From Spirilliplanes yamanashiensis (GTDB taxonomy: Bacteria; Actinomycetota; Actinomycetes; Mycobacteriales; Micromonosporaceae), in the NCBI RefSeq assembly GCF_016863475.1, contig NZ_BOOY01000001.1, positions 186,001-250,000 of the forward strand: a DNA stretch of 64,000 nucleotides, read 5' to 3'. This document shows positions 26,549-36,125 of the stretch, piece by piece. The translations under genes were made by a program, and so were the position numbers. The notes under the pieces are model-generated. The model was not told where the DNA came from, searched no databases, and was given only the letters and a program-made list of their open reading frames with translations. Positions within the stretch are counted from its first letter, which is position 1. Every line of letters starts with the position of its first letter.

Positions 26549-27181
26549 GTGGACGTACTCGTGGTCGATCATCCGCTCGCCGCCTCGCGGCTCACCGCGC
26601 TGCGCGACGCCCGCAGCGACAACGGCGCCTTCCGCGCCGCCCTGCACGAGCTCACCACCATGCTCGTGTACGAGGCCGCCCGCGCCTTCCCGCCCGAGAC
26701 GTACCCCATCGAGACGCCCGTCGGCCCCACCACCGGCACCCGCATCGCCAACCCGCCGCTGCTCGTGCCCGTCCTGCGCGCCGGCCTCGGCATGACCGAC
26801 GCGGCGCTCGCCCTGCTGCCCGAGTCGCAGATGGGCTTCGTCGGCCTGGCCCGCGACGAGGAGACCTACGAGCCCCGGGCGTACCTGGAGTCGCTGCCGC
26901 GCGACCTCACCGGCCTGCCCGTCCTCGTGCTCGACCCGATGCTCGCCACCGGCGGCTCCCTGGAGCACTGCTGCCGGCTGCTCGTCGAGCGCGGCTGCAC
27001 CGACATCACGGTGCTGTGCGTGCTGGCCGCGCCGGAGGGGGTGGCCCGCCTGGAGGCGTCGGGACTGCCGCTGCGCCTGGTCACGGCGTCGATCGACGAG
27101 GGGCTGAACGACAAGATGTTCATCGTCCCCGGCCTGGGCGACGCCGGCGACCGCCAATTCGGCGGCATGCCCCGGTTCTAG
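26549..27181 (+). CDS. upp: Uracil phosphoribosyltransferase
   Basis: 210 aa from GTG at 26549, matching the family length and the [10 protein letters not shown] beginning. PRPP-binding loop [11 protein letters not shown], flanking [10 protein letters not shown] and the C-terminal [10 protein letters not shown] are diagnostic. It makes UMP from uracil and PRPP, completing the pyrimidine salvage route fed by cdd and deoA. Divergent from deoC. Confidence 0.96.
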   Translation: MDVLVVDHPLAASRLTALRDARSDNGAFRAALHELTTMLVYEAARAFPPETYPIETPVGPTTGTRIANPPLLVPVLRAGLGMTDAALALLPESQMGFVGLARDEETYEPRAYLESLPRDLTGLPVLVLDPMLATGGSLEHCCRLLVERGCTDITVLCVLAAPEGVARLEASGLPLRLVTASIDEGLNDKMFIVPGLGDAGDRQFGGMPRF

Positions 27182-27193
27182 GCGAGCTGCGCT

Positions 27194-27284
27194 CGCGACG
27201 CCCTCCTCGCGGTGGCCGGAGCCCTGCGGGGGCCCACGGCTGCGCCTCGGCCTCCTCGGGCTCCGGCCACCGCGGGGCGTCGCG
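27194..27284. repeat. Large palindromic intergenic element, copy 1
   Basis: Outer arms 27194-27203 and 27275-27284 (10 bp, perfect), a left-side bulge TCCT, inner arms 27208-27223 and 27259-27274 (16 bp, perfect), and a 35-nt loop. The loop TGCGGGGGCCCACGGCTGCG... resembles that of the element at 41466-41560. It lies between convergent genes (upp and NUDIX). Confidence 0.85.
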
Positions 27285-27337
27285 GACGCAGCCCGCCGGC
27301 GGCTTCGCCGCGGCCTGCTCGCCTGCGGCTTCGTGAG

Positions 27338-27838
27338 CTACAGCTCCGTGTAGGTCCAGCTTGTCGCCTTGCCGTTCTCGAACGGCATGACGCCGTGGAA
27401 CGTCTTCGGCTTCTCGGCGAAGACGAGCGGTAGGAAGTGGCGGTCGCTCTCCCACATGGGCAGCTTGCCGGCCAGGACGTCCGCGACGTCCACCCAGTGC
27501 AGGGTGCCCTCGGCGTTGCCCGGCGGCGGGGTGCCCGTCCACGTGCGGACGCGGAACAGGAAGCCGAACCAGTTGGCGCCGTCGCGGCCGAAGCCCGGCC
27601 AGGAGATCGTGCCCGCGAGTTCGGGGGCGCCGCAGTCGAGGGCGGCCTCCTCGCGGATCTCGCGGCGCAGGCCGGCGACGACGTCCTCGCCGGGCTCCAG
27701 CTTGCCGCCGAGGCCGTTGTAGTAGCCGAAGTGCTGGTCGTCCGGGCGGGCGTCGCGCCGGATCATGAGGACCCGGGTCTCGTCGGGGGACAACACGTAA
27801 CCGAGGGTGGCCAGAACCGCACGCACGCCGCACACCAT
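27338..27838 (-). CDS. NUDIX hydrolase
   Basis: 166 aa from ATG at 27838; a longer frame to 27871 is possible, but the conserved part begins VRAVLATLGYVL. The Nudix box is GGKLEPGEDV...REIREEAAL, with Ala at the last Gly position. The sequence GYYNGLGGK and the FHGVMPF end resemble the MutT/8-oxo-dGTP-type branch. It likely hydrolyses a nucleoside diphosphate derivative; the exact substrate cannot be read from sequence. Confidence 0.88.
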   Translation of the reverse strand: MVCGVRAVLATLGYVLSPDETRVLMIRRDARPDDQHFGYYNGLGGKLEPGEDVVAGLRREIREEAALDCGAPELAGTISWPGFGRDGANWFGFLFRVRTWTGTPPPGNAEGTLHWVDVADVLAGKLPMWESDRHFLPLVFAEKPKTFHGVMPFENGKATSWTYTEL

Positions 27839-27978
27839 AGCGCCCGGCCGGTGGCGGGCCCGTGCGACCATGTGCCGAGTGGTACCGTTCCGCCCCGGTT
27901 GCGTCGCTGGGCCCGTCGGGTGGATGGTGCCCTCACCAGCGCAAACGCCGATAATCGTCTGACTGGAAGGGACGACCC

Positions 27979-29634
27979 GTGCCCCCGCTGCGCCGCATCC
28001 GCAAGGCCGTGCCGAAACCGGTCAAGCGCTGGGTGTTCAAGGCGCTGCCGCGGCGGGTGCGCGACTCGATCCGGCCGCCGAAGCCGAACCCGAAGCAGCT
28101 CGCGCCGATCGACGCGGCCGCGTCGCCGCTGGCGGTGCGCACCGCCAACCTCGACCGGGTCGTCGCCGCGCTCGACGCCGCCGGCGTCGCCTGGTTCCGG
28201 CTGCCGACCCGGCAGGTGTCGCGCTCGTCGCTGGCCGTCGCCGAGTCGGCGCGCGCCGCCGTCGAGCGGGTCACCAAGGCCCTGGCCGCCGAGGGCGCCA
28301 CCGTGCGGCCGATCCGGCGCCGCCGCCCGCCCGAGGTGACGCCCGAGCAGCACGCCGCCGTGCCGCCGTACCTGGTGCAGGTGTTCTGGCCGGTCGTCGA
28401 CCCGCAGCGCGGCCTGCTGATCGCCCACGACGCGGGCTGCGAGATCGAGTTCTGGGCGGAACAGGACGGCCGGCTCGTCGCGCCCCGGCAGAACCGCGGC
28501 ACCGACGTGGTGCTCGCGTCCGACGCCGAGGTCGAGGCGGGCGAGGAGGCGTTCGGCGACTTCCGCGCCGCCGCCGGCGACGGGCGCCGCTACCGCACCC
28601 GCGCGCCGTTCCTGGTGCCGCCGCTCGACCACGTCGACTTCCCGATCGACGTCGTCTACACCTGGGTCGACGGCGCAGACCCGGCCTGGCTGGCCCGCAA
28701 GAACGCCGCCCTCGGCGAGAACGACTGGGTGACGGCCAACGAGCAGGCCGCCAACGAGTCCCGCTACATCTCCCGCAACGAGCTGCGCTACTCGCTGCGC
28801 TCGCTGCACGCCCACGCCCCGTGGGTGCGGCGCATCTTCATCGTCACCGACGACCAGACGCCGGAGTGGCTCGACGCCGCCCACCCGCAGATCACGATGG
28901 TCAGCCACAAGGAGATCTTCGGCGACACGGGCGTGCTGCCGACGTTCAACTCGCACGCCATCGAAACCCGGCTGCACCGCATCCCCGGCCTGGCCGAGCA
29001 CTTCGTGTACTTCAACGACGACGTGTTCCTCGGCCGGCCCGTGCTGCCCAGCACCTTCTTCACGCCCAGCGGCCAGACGAAGGTGTTCCTGTCGGTCAAC
29101 CGCATCGACAACGGCCCGGCGCAGCCCGACGACCCGCCGATCATGAGCGCCGGCAAGAACAACCGGGCGCTGATCCAGCGGCGCTTCGGCCGGTTCCTGT
29201 CGCACAAGATGAAGCACACCCCGCACCCGGCCCGGCGCAGCGTCATCGCCGAGATCGAGCTGGCGTTCCCCGACGAGGTGGCGGCCACCGCGGCGCACCA
29301 GTTCCGGCACCACAGCAACATCTCGCTGATGGCGTCGCTGCAGCAGCACTGGTCGGTGCTGACCGGCCAGGGCGTCCTGGCCGACCTGAGCTACATGTAC
29401 AAGGACATGGCCGACCCGACCACGCCGGCCCGGCTGGCCGAGGCGCTGGCGAAGCGCGACCTCGACGTGTTCTGCCTGAACGACACCAACGCCACCGGCG
29501 AGGCGGCGGCCGCCCAGGCGGCGCTGCTGGCGTCGTTCCTGCCCGCGTACTTCCCGTTCCGCGCGCCGTACGAGCTGCCCGACCCGCCGGGCGCCGGACC
29601 GGCCCCGCTGCGCGGGACCGGCCTCGGCGCCTAG
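27979..29634 (+). CDS. Stealth-family polysaccharide phosphotransferase
   Basis: 551 aa from GTG with GGAAGGG upstream. Basic N-terminus, then a regulatory domain (NLDRVVAALDAAGVAWF, GCEIEFWAEQDG), followed by Stealth regions: IDVVYTWVDGADPAW (CR1), RNELRYSLRSLHAHAPWVRRI and TDDQTPEWL (CR2), HFVYFNDDVFLGR, and the HTPHPARRSV segment (CR3). Stealth proteins transfer hexose-1-phosphate units onto cell-surface polysaccharides. It converges with, and shares domains with, the 947-aa protein at 29631. Confidence 0.93.
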   Translation: MPPLRRIRKAVPKPVKRWVFKALPRRVRDSIRPPKPNPKQLAPIDAAASPLAVRTANLDRVVAALDAAGVAWFRLPTRQVSRSSLAVAESARAAVERVTKALAAEGATVRPIRRRRPPEVTPEQHAAVPPYLVQVFWPVVDPQRGLLIAHDAGCEIEFWAEQDGRLVAPRQNRGTDVVLASDAEVEAGEEAFGDFRAAAGDGRRYRTRAPFLVPPLDHVDFPIDVVYTWVDGADPAWLARKNAALGENDWVTANEQAANESRYISRNELRYSLRSLHAHAPWVRRIFIVTDDQTPEWLDAAHPQITMVSHKEIFGDTGVLPTFNSHAIETRLHRIPGLAEHFVYFNDDVFLGRPVLPSTFFTPSGQTKVFLSVNRIDNGPAQPDDPPIMSAGKNNRALIQRRFGRFLSHKMKHTPHPARRSVIAEIELAFPDEVAATAAHQFRHHSNISLMASLQQHWSVLTGQGVLADLSYMYKDMADPTTPARLAEALAKRDLDVFCLNDTNATGEAAAAQAALLASFLPAYFPFRAPYELPDPPGAGPAPLRGTGLGA

Positions 29635-32474
29635 AGGCGGTAGCCCCGGCCGGCGACGGCGCGGTTGCGCTCGCTGCCGCGCTCGTACTGGCTGGGGATC
29701 GGGAAGTACGCCCCGAGGAACGCCTCCATGATCCGCAGCTGGTCGTCGGCCGGCACGTCGCCGTCGTGGTAGTCGTTGAGGCAGAACACCTCGTGCCAGC
29801 GGCGCTGCAGCAGCGTCTGCAGCTTCGGCAGCTGGTTCTCCAGGCTGACGTTGACGAACGCGCACCGGATCGTGCCCTCGACGCTGCGCCCGGTCATCAG
29901 CCCGTAGTGGTGGGCCAGCGACGACAGCGGCGAGATGTCCTCCCGGGTCCGCACGCGGGCGGCGGCGGTGCGCTGCCACGCCTCGGCGAACTCCTGCTCG
30001 ATCCCGCTCAGCGTGCTGCGCCGGTGGGCGTGCGGCGCGTGCAGGAACGAGTGGGTGAGCGTGCGGCCGTACGCCTTCTCCAGCAGCGCCCGGTTGTTCT
30101 TGGCGGCGGCGGCGAAGATCTCGTCGGTGGGCGCGACCGGCGTCAGCGGGATCACCGTCGGGCTGGCGAACGCCTTGGGCAGGCCTGCGTCGGCGAAGAA
30201 GCTGTCCGGGCCGAGCAGCCGGCCGAAGAACACGTCGTCGTTGAGGTAGAGGAAGTGCTCGGACAGGCCCTCGATGTGGTGCAGCTGCGTCTCGATGGCG
30301 TGCGAGTTGTACGAGGGCAGCACCGCCGGGTCGGTGAAGATGTCGCGGTGGTCGACGATGCGCACCTTCGGGTGGTCGAGGTCGAGCCACTCCGGGGTCT
30401 GCCGGTCGGTGACGATCCAGATCCTGTTGACCCACGGCGCGAACGTGTCGATGGAGCGCAGCGAGTACATCAGCTCGTTGCGCGACCGGAACCGCTCGTG
30501 GCCCTGCACGTCGCCGGTCGGCACCAGCTGCGCGCCGAGCGCCTCGGCCTTGCGGCTCAGCCACGCCGGGTCGTCGCCGTCCACCCAGGTGTAGACCACG
30601 TCGACGGGCTCGGTGAACTCGCCGCCGAGGGTGCGGGTGAACGGTTCGACGGTGCGGTACTGCCGGCCGCCGACGCCCATGGTGGCCGGCGTCAGCGACT
30701 CGACGGAGACGCGCATGCCGGCCAGGTTGCCGCCGGCGGGGGCCACGAGCTCCTGGCCGCTCGGTGAGGTCTCCCAGAACTCGATGCGGCAGCCGTAGAA
30801 CGCGCCCATCCGCAGGGTCTGGCTGGTGGTGAGGACCGGTTCGAAGATCCGCACGGACGCGGCGAGCTGCACCTTGTCCACGGTGGCGCACACGGCGGCC
30901 GGCCAGACCCCGCGGCCGCGGCCCTGCGGGTCGAGCGCCTCCACGTAGGCGGGGCGGCCGGTGAACGCGCCCGCCAGCGCCTCCAGGATCGTGGTGCGGT
31001 CGTCCGCCTCGACGGCGATGCGGAACGTCGGGTGCGGCTGGCGCACCAGGAAGTAGCGGACGCCGGCCCGCTCCAGCGCCTCGACGGCGAGGTCGAGGTT
31101 GAGCTGGGCGACCTCGCCGGGCGTCAGGTCGTCGCGCAGGCGGGTGAGCTGGCCGTGGCTCCACACCAGCTCCGGGTCGGCGGCGTGCACGGCGGCCGCC
31201 CAGGTCTCCGCGTCGGCGGGCAGCTGCGGCGCCGCCGAGATGAACACGACCGCCTCGGACTCCTGCGCCCACTGCAACGCCTGCGCCGCCGACCGGCGCT
31301 CGTTCCAGCCCGGCTCGTCGCGGCCGGCCAGCAGCTCGGTGTAGAGCGCCTCCCACTGCGGCATGACGGCGTCCACCGAGTACCGCTCGACGGCCTTCAG
31401 CGCCCGGTTACCCATGTCGTGGCGCAGCTCGTCGTCCTCGATGAGCTTGCGCAGGCCGGCGGCGAGCTCGTCGATGCTGTCCGGCGGCACCAGGAAGCCG
31501 GTGACGCCGTCGGCGATGATCTCGCGGGGGCCGTTGGGGCAGTCGTACGCCACCGACGGCACGCCGGCGCCCATGGCCTCGATGAGCGTCAGCCCGAACG
31601 ACTCGACCCGGGACGTGAGCAGCGCGATGGACGCCTTGGACCACTCCTGGTCGAGCGAGAAGCTGGTGCCCATCAGCTCGACGTGCTCGCCCATCCGCAG
31701 CATGGCGATCTGCCGCTCGACGGAGGCGCGCAGGCCGTCGCCGAAGATGCGCAGCCGCCAGTCCGGGTGGTCGGGCACCAGCTGGGCGAACGCGCTGACG
31801 GCGTGGTCGAACTGCTTCTCGGCGGTGAACCGGCCCGCCATCATGATCGTGCGGTTCATCCGGCTGGACCGGGGGCGGTAGCCGCTCTCGACCGCGTTCG
31901 GGATGACGGCGAGCCGCGGGGCGGCCTCGCCGAGGCGGACGCCGAACCAGTCCCGGGTGCGCTCGGACAGCACCGCGATGGCGTCCATCCGGGCGGCGTA
32001 GATGGCGTACGGGTCACCGGACGTGCGGCGCAGCTCGGCGACCCGGTGCTCCTGGTGCACGACGACGACGCGGCGCGGCACCAGCTGGGAGACCACGGCC
32101 ATGAGGGCCGGCGACGTGGTGACGACGACGTCGGCGTCGGTCTCGCGCAGGGCGCTCTCGAGTTCGAGGTCGGTCAGCGCGTTGTACGCCGGCTCCCACT
32201 CGCTCTTGACCAGCCGGCTCGGCGACGCGGCCAGGACCCGGCACGCCTCGACGTCGAGCTCGCGCTCGACGGGCCGCTGGACCGGGCCGCGCGAGTCGAC
32301 GAGGAACCGGCTGGTGACCCGGTCGTCGACCTCGAACGCCGGGGTCTCGCGGGTGCGGAACACACCGAGCACCTCGACGTCGTGCCGCCCGGCGAGCCAG
32401 TTCGCCTGGCGCAGCACGGTGCGCTCCGTGCCGCCCATCGCGTCGGCCCAGGTCAGCAGGTACGTGATCCTCAT
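29631..32474 (-). CDS. Fusion of a GT4-type glycosyltransferase and a Stealth phosphotransferase
   Basis: 947 aa. Residues 1-385 are a GT-B glycosyltransferase of family 4 type (MGGTERTVLR, PNAVESGY, AGRFTAEKQFD, SRVESFGLTLIEAMGAG). Residues about 440-640 match the regulatory domain of the 551-aa neighbour (GVRYFLVRQP, GCRIEFWE). Residues 640-947 are Stealth: VDVVYTWVDGDDPAW, RNELMYSLRSI, TDRQTPEWL, HFLYLNDDVFFGR. One chain could add a sugar and then a sugar-phosphate to the same glycan. It begins 10 nt after the gene ending at 32485; the two form an operon. Confidence 0.93.
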   Translation of the reverse strand: MRITYLLTWADAMGGTERTVLRQANWLAGRHDVEVLGVFRTRETPAFEVDDRVTSRFLVDSRGPVQRPVERELDVEACRVLAASPSRLVKSEWEPAYNALTDLELESALRETDADVVVTTSPALMAVVSQLVPRRVVVVHQEHRVAELRRTSGDPYAIYAARMDAIAVLSERTRDWFGVRLGEAAPRLAVIPNAVESGYRPRSSRMNRTIMMAGRFTAEKQFDHAVSAFAQLVPDHPDWRLRIFGDGLRASVERQIAMLRMGEHVELMGTSFSLDQEWSKASIALLTSRVESFGLTLIEAMGAGVPSVAYDCPNGPREIIADGVTGFLVPPDSIDELAAGLRKLIEDDELRHDMGNRALKAVERYSVDAVMPQWEALYTELLAGRDEPGWNERRSAAQALQWAQESEAVVFISAAPQLPADAETWAAAVHAADPELVWSHGQLTRLRDDLTPGEVAQLNLDLAVEALERAGVRYFLVRQPHPTFRIAVEADDRTTILEALAGAFTGRPAYVEALDPQGRGRGVWPAAVCATVDKVQLAASVRIFEPVLTTSQTLRMGAFYGCRIEFWETSPSGQELVAPAGGNLAGMRVSVESLTPATMGVGGRQYRTVEPFTRTLGGEFTEPVDVVYTWVDGDDPAWLSRKAEALGAQLVPTGDVQGHERFRSRNELMYSLRSIDTFAPWVNRIWIVTDRQTPEWLDLDHPKVRIVDHRDIFTDPAVLPSYNSHAIETQLHHIEGLSEHFLYLNDDVFFGRLLGPDSFFADAGLPKAFASPTVIPLTPVAPTDEIFAAAAKNNRALLEKAYGRTLTHSFLHAPHAHRRSTLSGIEQEFAEAWQRTAAARVRTREDISPLSSLAHHYGLMTGRSVEGTIRCAFVNVSLENQLPKLQTLLQRRWHEVFCLNDYHDGDVPADDQLRIMEAFLGAYFPIPSQYERGSERNRAVAGRGYRL

Positions 32475-32484
32475 GCGCCGCCGT

Positions 32485-33516
32485 TCAGTCGTTCTGGCCG
32501 ATGTGCCGGCAGGCGAGCGTCATGCCGCCGGCCGGGGTGAAGCGGACCTGCACCCGCAGGGATCTGCCGGGCGCGGCCCAGATGATCGCCGGGGTCGGCT
32601 TGAGCACCTTGCCGGGGTTCATCAGGTCGTGCAGGACGCGGCCGACCCGCAGCCGGCGGCCCTCGCCGCGCAGGAAGACGTTGAGCACGGTCTCCTTGCC
32701 GGGCTTGGTGAGGCCGGCGAGTTCGGCGACCGGCAGGGCGCAGCGCACCCGGTCGGCGCCGGAGCGGCTGGCCTCCGCGGTGACGCGGGCGGTGCCGGAG
32801 CGGTTGCTGACCTCGACGACGGCCTGGTCGGGCATCCGCCAGCCGACGGCGCGGACCTCCAGCTCGGCGCGGGTCCAGTCGAGCTGGACGCGGCTCAGCT
32901 CGGCGGCCGGGGCGGGCGGGGTGACGGTGAGCGCCAGCCGCCCGGACCAGTAGAGCCGGGCCCGGTAGCGGTAGCCGGTGTCGGGGTGCGGCGGCGACGG
33001 CAGGGTGAGGCCGGTGGTGCCGGCGTTCTGGCGGCCGCCGAGCACCTTGAGGATGCGCCGGCCGCGGGACACCGTCTGGAGCATGACCTCGAGCAGCCAC
33101 GGGTCGCCGGGGCGCAGCGCGTAGCCGCCGGGGCTGTCGTCGAGCAGGGCGGTGGCCTCGATGCCGCAGGTGCCGTCGGGTTCGCGGCGCACCCGGGCGG
33201 GGGTGGTGCGGCGGACCGCGCCGCGGACGACGTGCAGCTCGGCGGCGACGACGTCGTCGGCCCGGAACTGGGGCGCCAGCATGTCGATGTTGAGGGTGCG
33301 GCCGTCGAGCACGGCGGCGAGCCGGGCGTCGATGAAGGAGCTGCCGGACAGGGCCCGGGTGACGCCGCGCAGGGGCGCCCGCTGCTCGTGGCGTTCCTGC
33401 TGCAGCCGGGCGACCGGCCCCTTGAGCTTGCGGTCGAGCCGGCGGGCGGCGACCTTGAGCTTGGGGAAGCGGCGCAGCGAGGCGGCGGCGAACTTGCGCA
33501 CGGTGTCCACGGACAT
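32485..33516 (-). CDS. Hypothetical protein of the Stealth locus
   Basis: 343 aa from ATG at 33516, where a basic helix (VRKFAAASLRRFPKLKVAARRLDRK) starts; the frame is open further upstream but without coding signs. The rest looks like two or three beta-sandwich segments (LNIDMLAPQF, YRYRARLYWSGRLALTV, RVQVRFTPAGGMTL). No family recognised. As the first gene of the operon with the GT4-Stealth fusion it probably serves the same surface glycan. Confidence 0.75.
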   Translation of the reverse strand: MSVDTVRKFAAASLRRFPKLKVAARRLDRKLKGPVARLQQERHEQRAPLRGVTRALSGSSFIDARLAAVLDGRTLNIDMLAPQFRADDVVAAELHVVRGAVRRTTPARVRREPDGTCGIEATALLDDSPGGYALRPGDPWLLEVMLQTVSRGRRILKVLGGRQNAGTTGLTLPSPPHPDTGYRYRARLYWSGRLALTVTPPAPAAELSRVQLDWTRAELEVRAVGWRMPDQAVVEVSNRSGTARVTAEASRSGADRVRCALPVAELAGLTKPGKETVLNVFLRGEGRRLRVGRVLHDLMNPGKVLKPTPAIIWAAPGRSLRVQVRFTPAGGMTLACRHIGQND

Positions 33517-33755
33517 GTCGCCTAGCCGGTCCGGGGGGCGGTGCGGACGTCCAGCACTGATTCTCTCCTCGGCGGGTGGAAGGGCGGTCGGCCCAGGAGC
33601 GGTTCCGAGTCTAATGGTCCCCGAACACCCCGAGTCGGCGACGATAACCAAGTCACGGGCACGAGACAATTTCACCGACGGCTACCGGACGATCACCCAC
33701 GATCGATGATTCGACGCGCTTCGTGGCTGGACGCCACCGTGGTGACCACTCCCAC

Positions 33756-33761
33756 TATCGT
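33756..33761 (+). promoter_or_regulatory. -10 element of leaderless GPP34 gene
   Basis: TATCGT ends seven nt before the ATG at 33769; no ribosome-binding site. The same hexamer and spacing recur before the gene at 46509. Confidence 0.6.
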
Positions 33762-33768
33762 TTGCCTC

Positions 33769-34461
33769 ATGACGTCGATCGCCCTCGCCGAGGAACTGCT
33801 GCTGCTCGCCTACGACGACGAGACCGGCAAGGCCACGGTCTCGCGCATCGGCCTCGACCTGGGCATGGCCGCGGCGGTGCTGGTCGACCTGGCCCTCGCG
33901 GGCCGGGTCGCGTACGGGCCGGGCGGCATGCTCATCGTGACCGACCCGACCCCCACGGGCGACCCCATCGCCGACGCCGTGCTGGCGAAGGTCGACGGTG
34001 ACGATCCGCACACCCCCGCCCAGTGGGTGCAGCGGCTGCGCCACAAGCTGCGCGAGCGCGTGCTGGAGGACCTGGTGGCCCGCGGCGTCGTGCGCGACGT
34101 CGACGAGACCGCCATGGGCCACATCCACATCCACCGCTACCCGGCCGCCGACCGCGCGTTCGAGCACGAGATCCGCGAGCGCCTCGCCACGGCCCTGACC
34201 ACCGACGTGGCGCCCGACGAGCGCACCGCGGCCCTGGCCACGCTGGTCTGCGCGGCCCGCATGGAGCCCGCCCTGAAGCTGCCGCCGGAGGACCGCGAGC
34301 GCGTCCACGAGCGCCTCGAGGCGATCGCGGCGGGCGCCGGCTTCTCGGGCGGCGTCAACCTGGAGGACTCGATCGTGCGGCCCAGCGTGGCGCTGGTCGT
34401 GGCCGTCCTGGGCCGGGCCATCGCCGCGGCCCTGGGCACGCCGCGCCCCGCGGTCAGCTAG
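33769..34461 (+). CDS. GPP34 (Golgi phosphoprotein 3-like) family protein
   Basis: 230 aa. Typical GPP34 order: SIALAEELLLLAYDDETGK at the start, then LGMAAAVLVDLALAGRV, helical middle and VNLEDSIVRPSVALVVAVLGRA at the end. Eukaryotic GOLPH3 binds PI4P and glycosyltransferases; the bacterial members are common in actinobacteria and of unknown role. Its stop overlaps the convergent mutase stop by 4 nt. Confidence 0.9.
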   Translation: MTSIALAEELLLLAYDDETGKATVSRIGLDLGMAAAVLVDLALAGRVAYGPGGMLIVTDPTPTGDPIADAVLAKVDGDDPHTPAQWVQRLRHKLRERVLEDLVARGVVRDVDETAMGHIHIHRYPAADRAFEHEIRERLATALTTDVAPDERTAALATLVCAARMEPALKLPPEDRERVHERLEAIAAGAGFSGGVNLEDSIVRPSVALVVAVLGRAIAAALGTPRPAVS

Positions 34462-36104
34462 GCGGGCACCCCCAGCACCGCGGCCGTCTCGGCCCGCAGG
34501 GCGGTCAGCGCGGCCGCCGCGCGGGCCCGGGCCGCCGGCACGTCGCCGTCCGCGGCCTCCTCCACCACCTCGAGGTACGCCTTGAGCTTCGGCTCCGTGC
34601 CCGACGGCCGCACCACCACCCGGGCGCCCGCCGTGCGCAGGATCACCACGTCGGCATTCGGCGCCAGGTCGGCGAACTCGGTCAGCTCCACGCCGAGCAG
34701 CTCGCCCGGCGGGCGGGCGCGCAGCGCGGCCATCATCGTGCCGATCTCGTCGAGCTGCGCCACGCGCACGGACAGCTGGTCGGTGGCGTGCACGCCGTAC
34801 GCGGCGGCCAGCTCGTCCAGCCGGTCGGTGAGCGTGCGGCCCGCGGCCTTGAGCCCGGCGGCCAGCTCGGCGACGACCAGCGCGGCGGTGATGCCGTCCT
34901 TGTCGCGCACGTGCCCCGGCGCGACGCAGTAGCCCAGCGCCTCCTCGTAGCCGAACGCCAGGTCGTCGGCGGCGCGCACGATCCACTTGAAGCCGGTCAG
35001 CGTCTCGCCGTACGGCACGCCGCGGGCGGCCGCCATCGCCAGCAGCAGCGACGACGAGACGATGGTGGTGGCGTAGGTGCCGGTGGCGCCGCGGCGCATC
35101 AGGTGGTCGGCGAGCAGCGCGCCGAGCTCGTCGCCGCGCAGCGCCCGCCAGCCGCCGGCGGCGGGCACGGCGACGGCGCAGCGGTCCGCGTCCGGGTCGT
35201 TGGCGATGGCCACGTCGGCGCCGGTCCGCTCGGCCAGGGCGAGCAGCAGGTCCATCGCCCCCGGCTCCTCCGGGTTCGGGAACGCCACCGTGGGGAAGTC
35301 CGGGTCGGCCGCGAACTGCTCGGCCACCGTCGCGGGCGCGGCGAACCCGGCGGCGGTGAACGCGTCGACCAGCACCGGGCCGCCGACGCCGTGCAGCGGC
35401 GTGTACGCCACGGTCAGGTTGCGCGGGCCGGCCGGGTCGACGACCGCGGCGGCCGCCGTCACGTACCCGGCCACTATGGCTTCGTCGAGCACGGTGCCGG
35501 GCGCCCCCAGCGGCACGTCGGCCACGGCGGGCACCGCCTGGATGGCGGCCTCGATGCCCCGGTCGGCGGGCGGCACGATCTGCGCCCCGGCGCCCCGGGC
35601 GCCGCCCAGCGCCGCGCCGAGGTAGACCTTGTAGCCGTTGTCCTGCGGCGGGTTGTGGCTGGCGGTGACCATCACGCCGGCGACCGCGTCGAGGGTGCGC
35701 ACGGCGGCGGCCAGCACCGGCGTGGGCAGCGGCCGGGGCAGCAGCAGCGCGGGGCGGCCGGCGCCGGTGGCGACCTCGGCGGTGCGCTCGGCGAACGCCC
35801 GCGAGCCGTACCGGGCGTCGTAGCCGATGACCAGCGGACCGTCGGCGCCCTGCTCGGCCAGCCAGGCGACGAGGCCGGCGGCGGCGCGGGTGACGACGGC
35901 GAGGTTCATGCCGTTCGGGCCGGCCCGTAGGGTGCCGCGCAGGCCGGCGGTGCCGAACGTCAGCGGCCCGGCGAACCGGTCGGCCAGCTCGGCGGCGCTG
36001 CCCGGCAGGCCGTCCAGCAGGGCGCGCAGCTCGGCGCGGGAGGTCTCGTCCGGGTCGTCGGCGAGCCACCGCTCGGCGGCGGAGCGAAGGTCATCGGGAG
36101 TCAC
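34458..36104 (-). CDS. Phospho-sugar mutase (phosphoglucomutase/phosphomannomutase, PGM2-like)
   Basis: 548 aa. FGTAGLRG near residue 50, catalytic phosphoserine loop [15 protein letters not shown], metal-binding NDPDADRC and phosphate-binding [10 protein letters not shown] near the end. The length and [13 protein letters not shown] form are those of the PGM2/phosphopentomutase-like subgroup, so it may convert ribose- or deoxyribose-1-phosphate from DeoA to the 5-phosphate for DeoC. That use is inferred from the salvage genes in the window. It follows the kinase gene by 21 nt on the same strand. Confidence 0.92.
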   Translation of the reverse strand: MTPDDLRSAAERWLADDPDETSRAELRALLDGLPGSAAELADRFAGPLTFGTAGLRGTLRAGPNGMNLAVVTRAAAGLVAWLAEQGADGPLVIGYDARYGSRAFAERTAEVATGAGRPALLLPRPLPTPVLAAAVRTLDAVAGVMVTASHNPPQDNGYKVYLGAALGGARGAGAQIVPPADRGIEAAIQAVPAVADVPLGAPGTVLDEAIVAGYVTAAAAVVDPAGPRNLTVAYTPLHGVGGPVLVDAFTAAGFAAPATVAEQFAADPDFPTVAFPNPEEPGAMDLLLALAERTGADVAIANDPDADRCAVAVPAAGGWRALRGDELGALLADHLMRRGATGTYATTIVSSSLLLAMAAARGVPYGETLTGFKWIVRAADDLAFGYEEALGYCVAPGHVRDKDGITAALVVAELAAGLKAAGRTLTDRLDELAAAYGVHATDQLSVRVAQLDEIGTMMAALRARPPGELLGVELTEFADLAPNADVVILRTAGARVVVRPSGTEPKLKAYLEVVEEAADGDVPAARARAAAALTALRAETAAVLGVPA

Positions 36105-36125
36105 CCCCGATGCCTACCACACCGG

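Noticed and set aside
33541-33768. Long N-terminal extension of the GPP34 open frame
   Set aside because: The family begins at MTSIALAEELLLLAYDD, and a -10 hexamer at 33756-33761 places transcription start at the ATG 33769.
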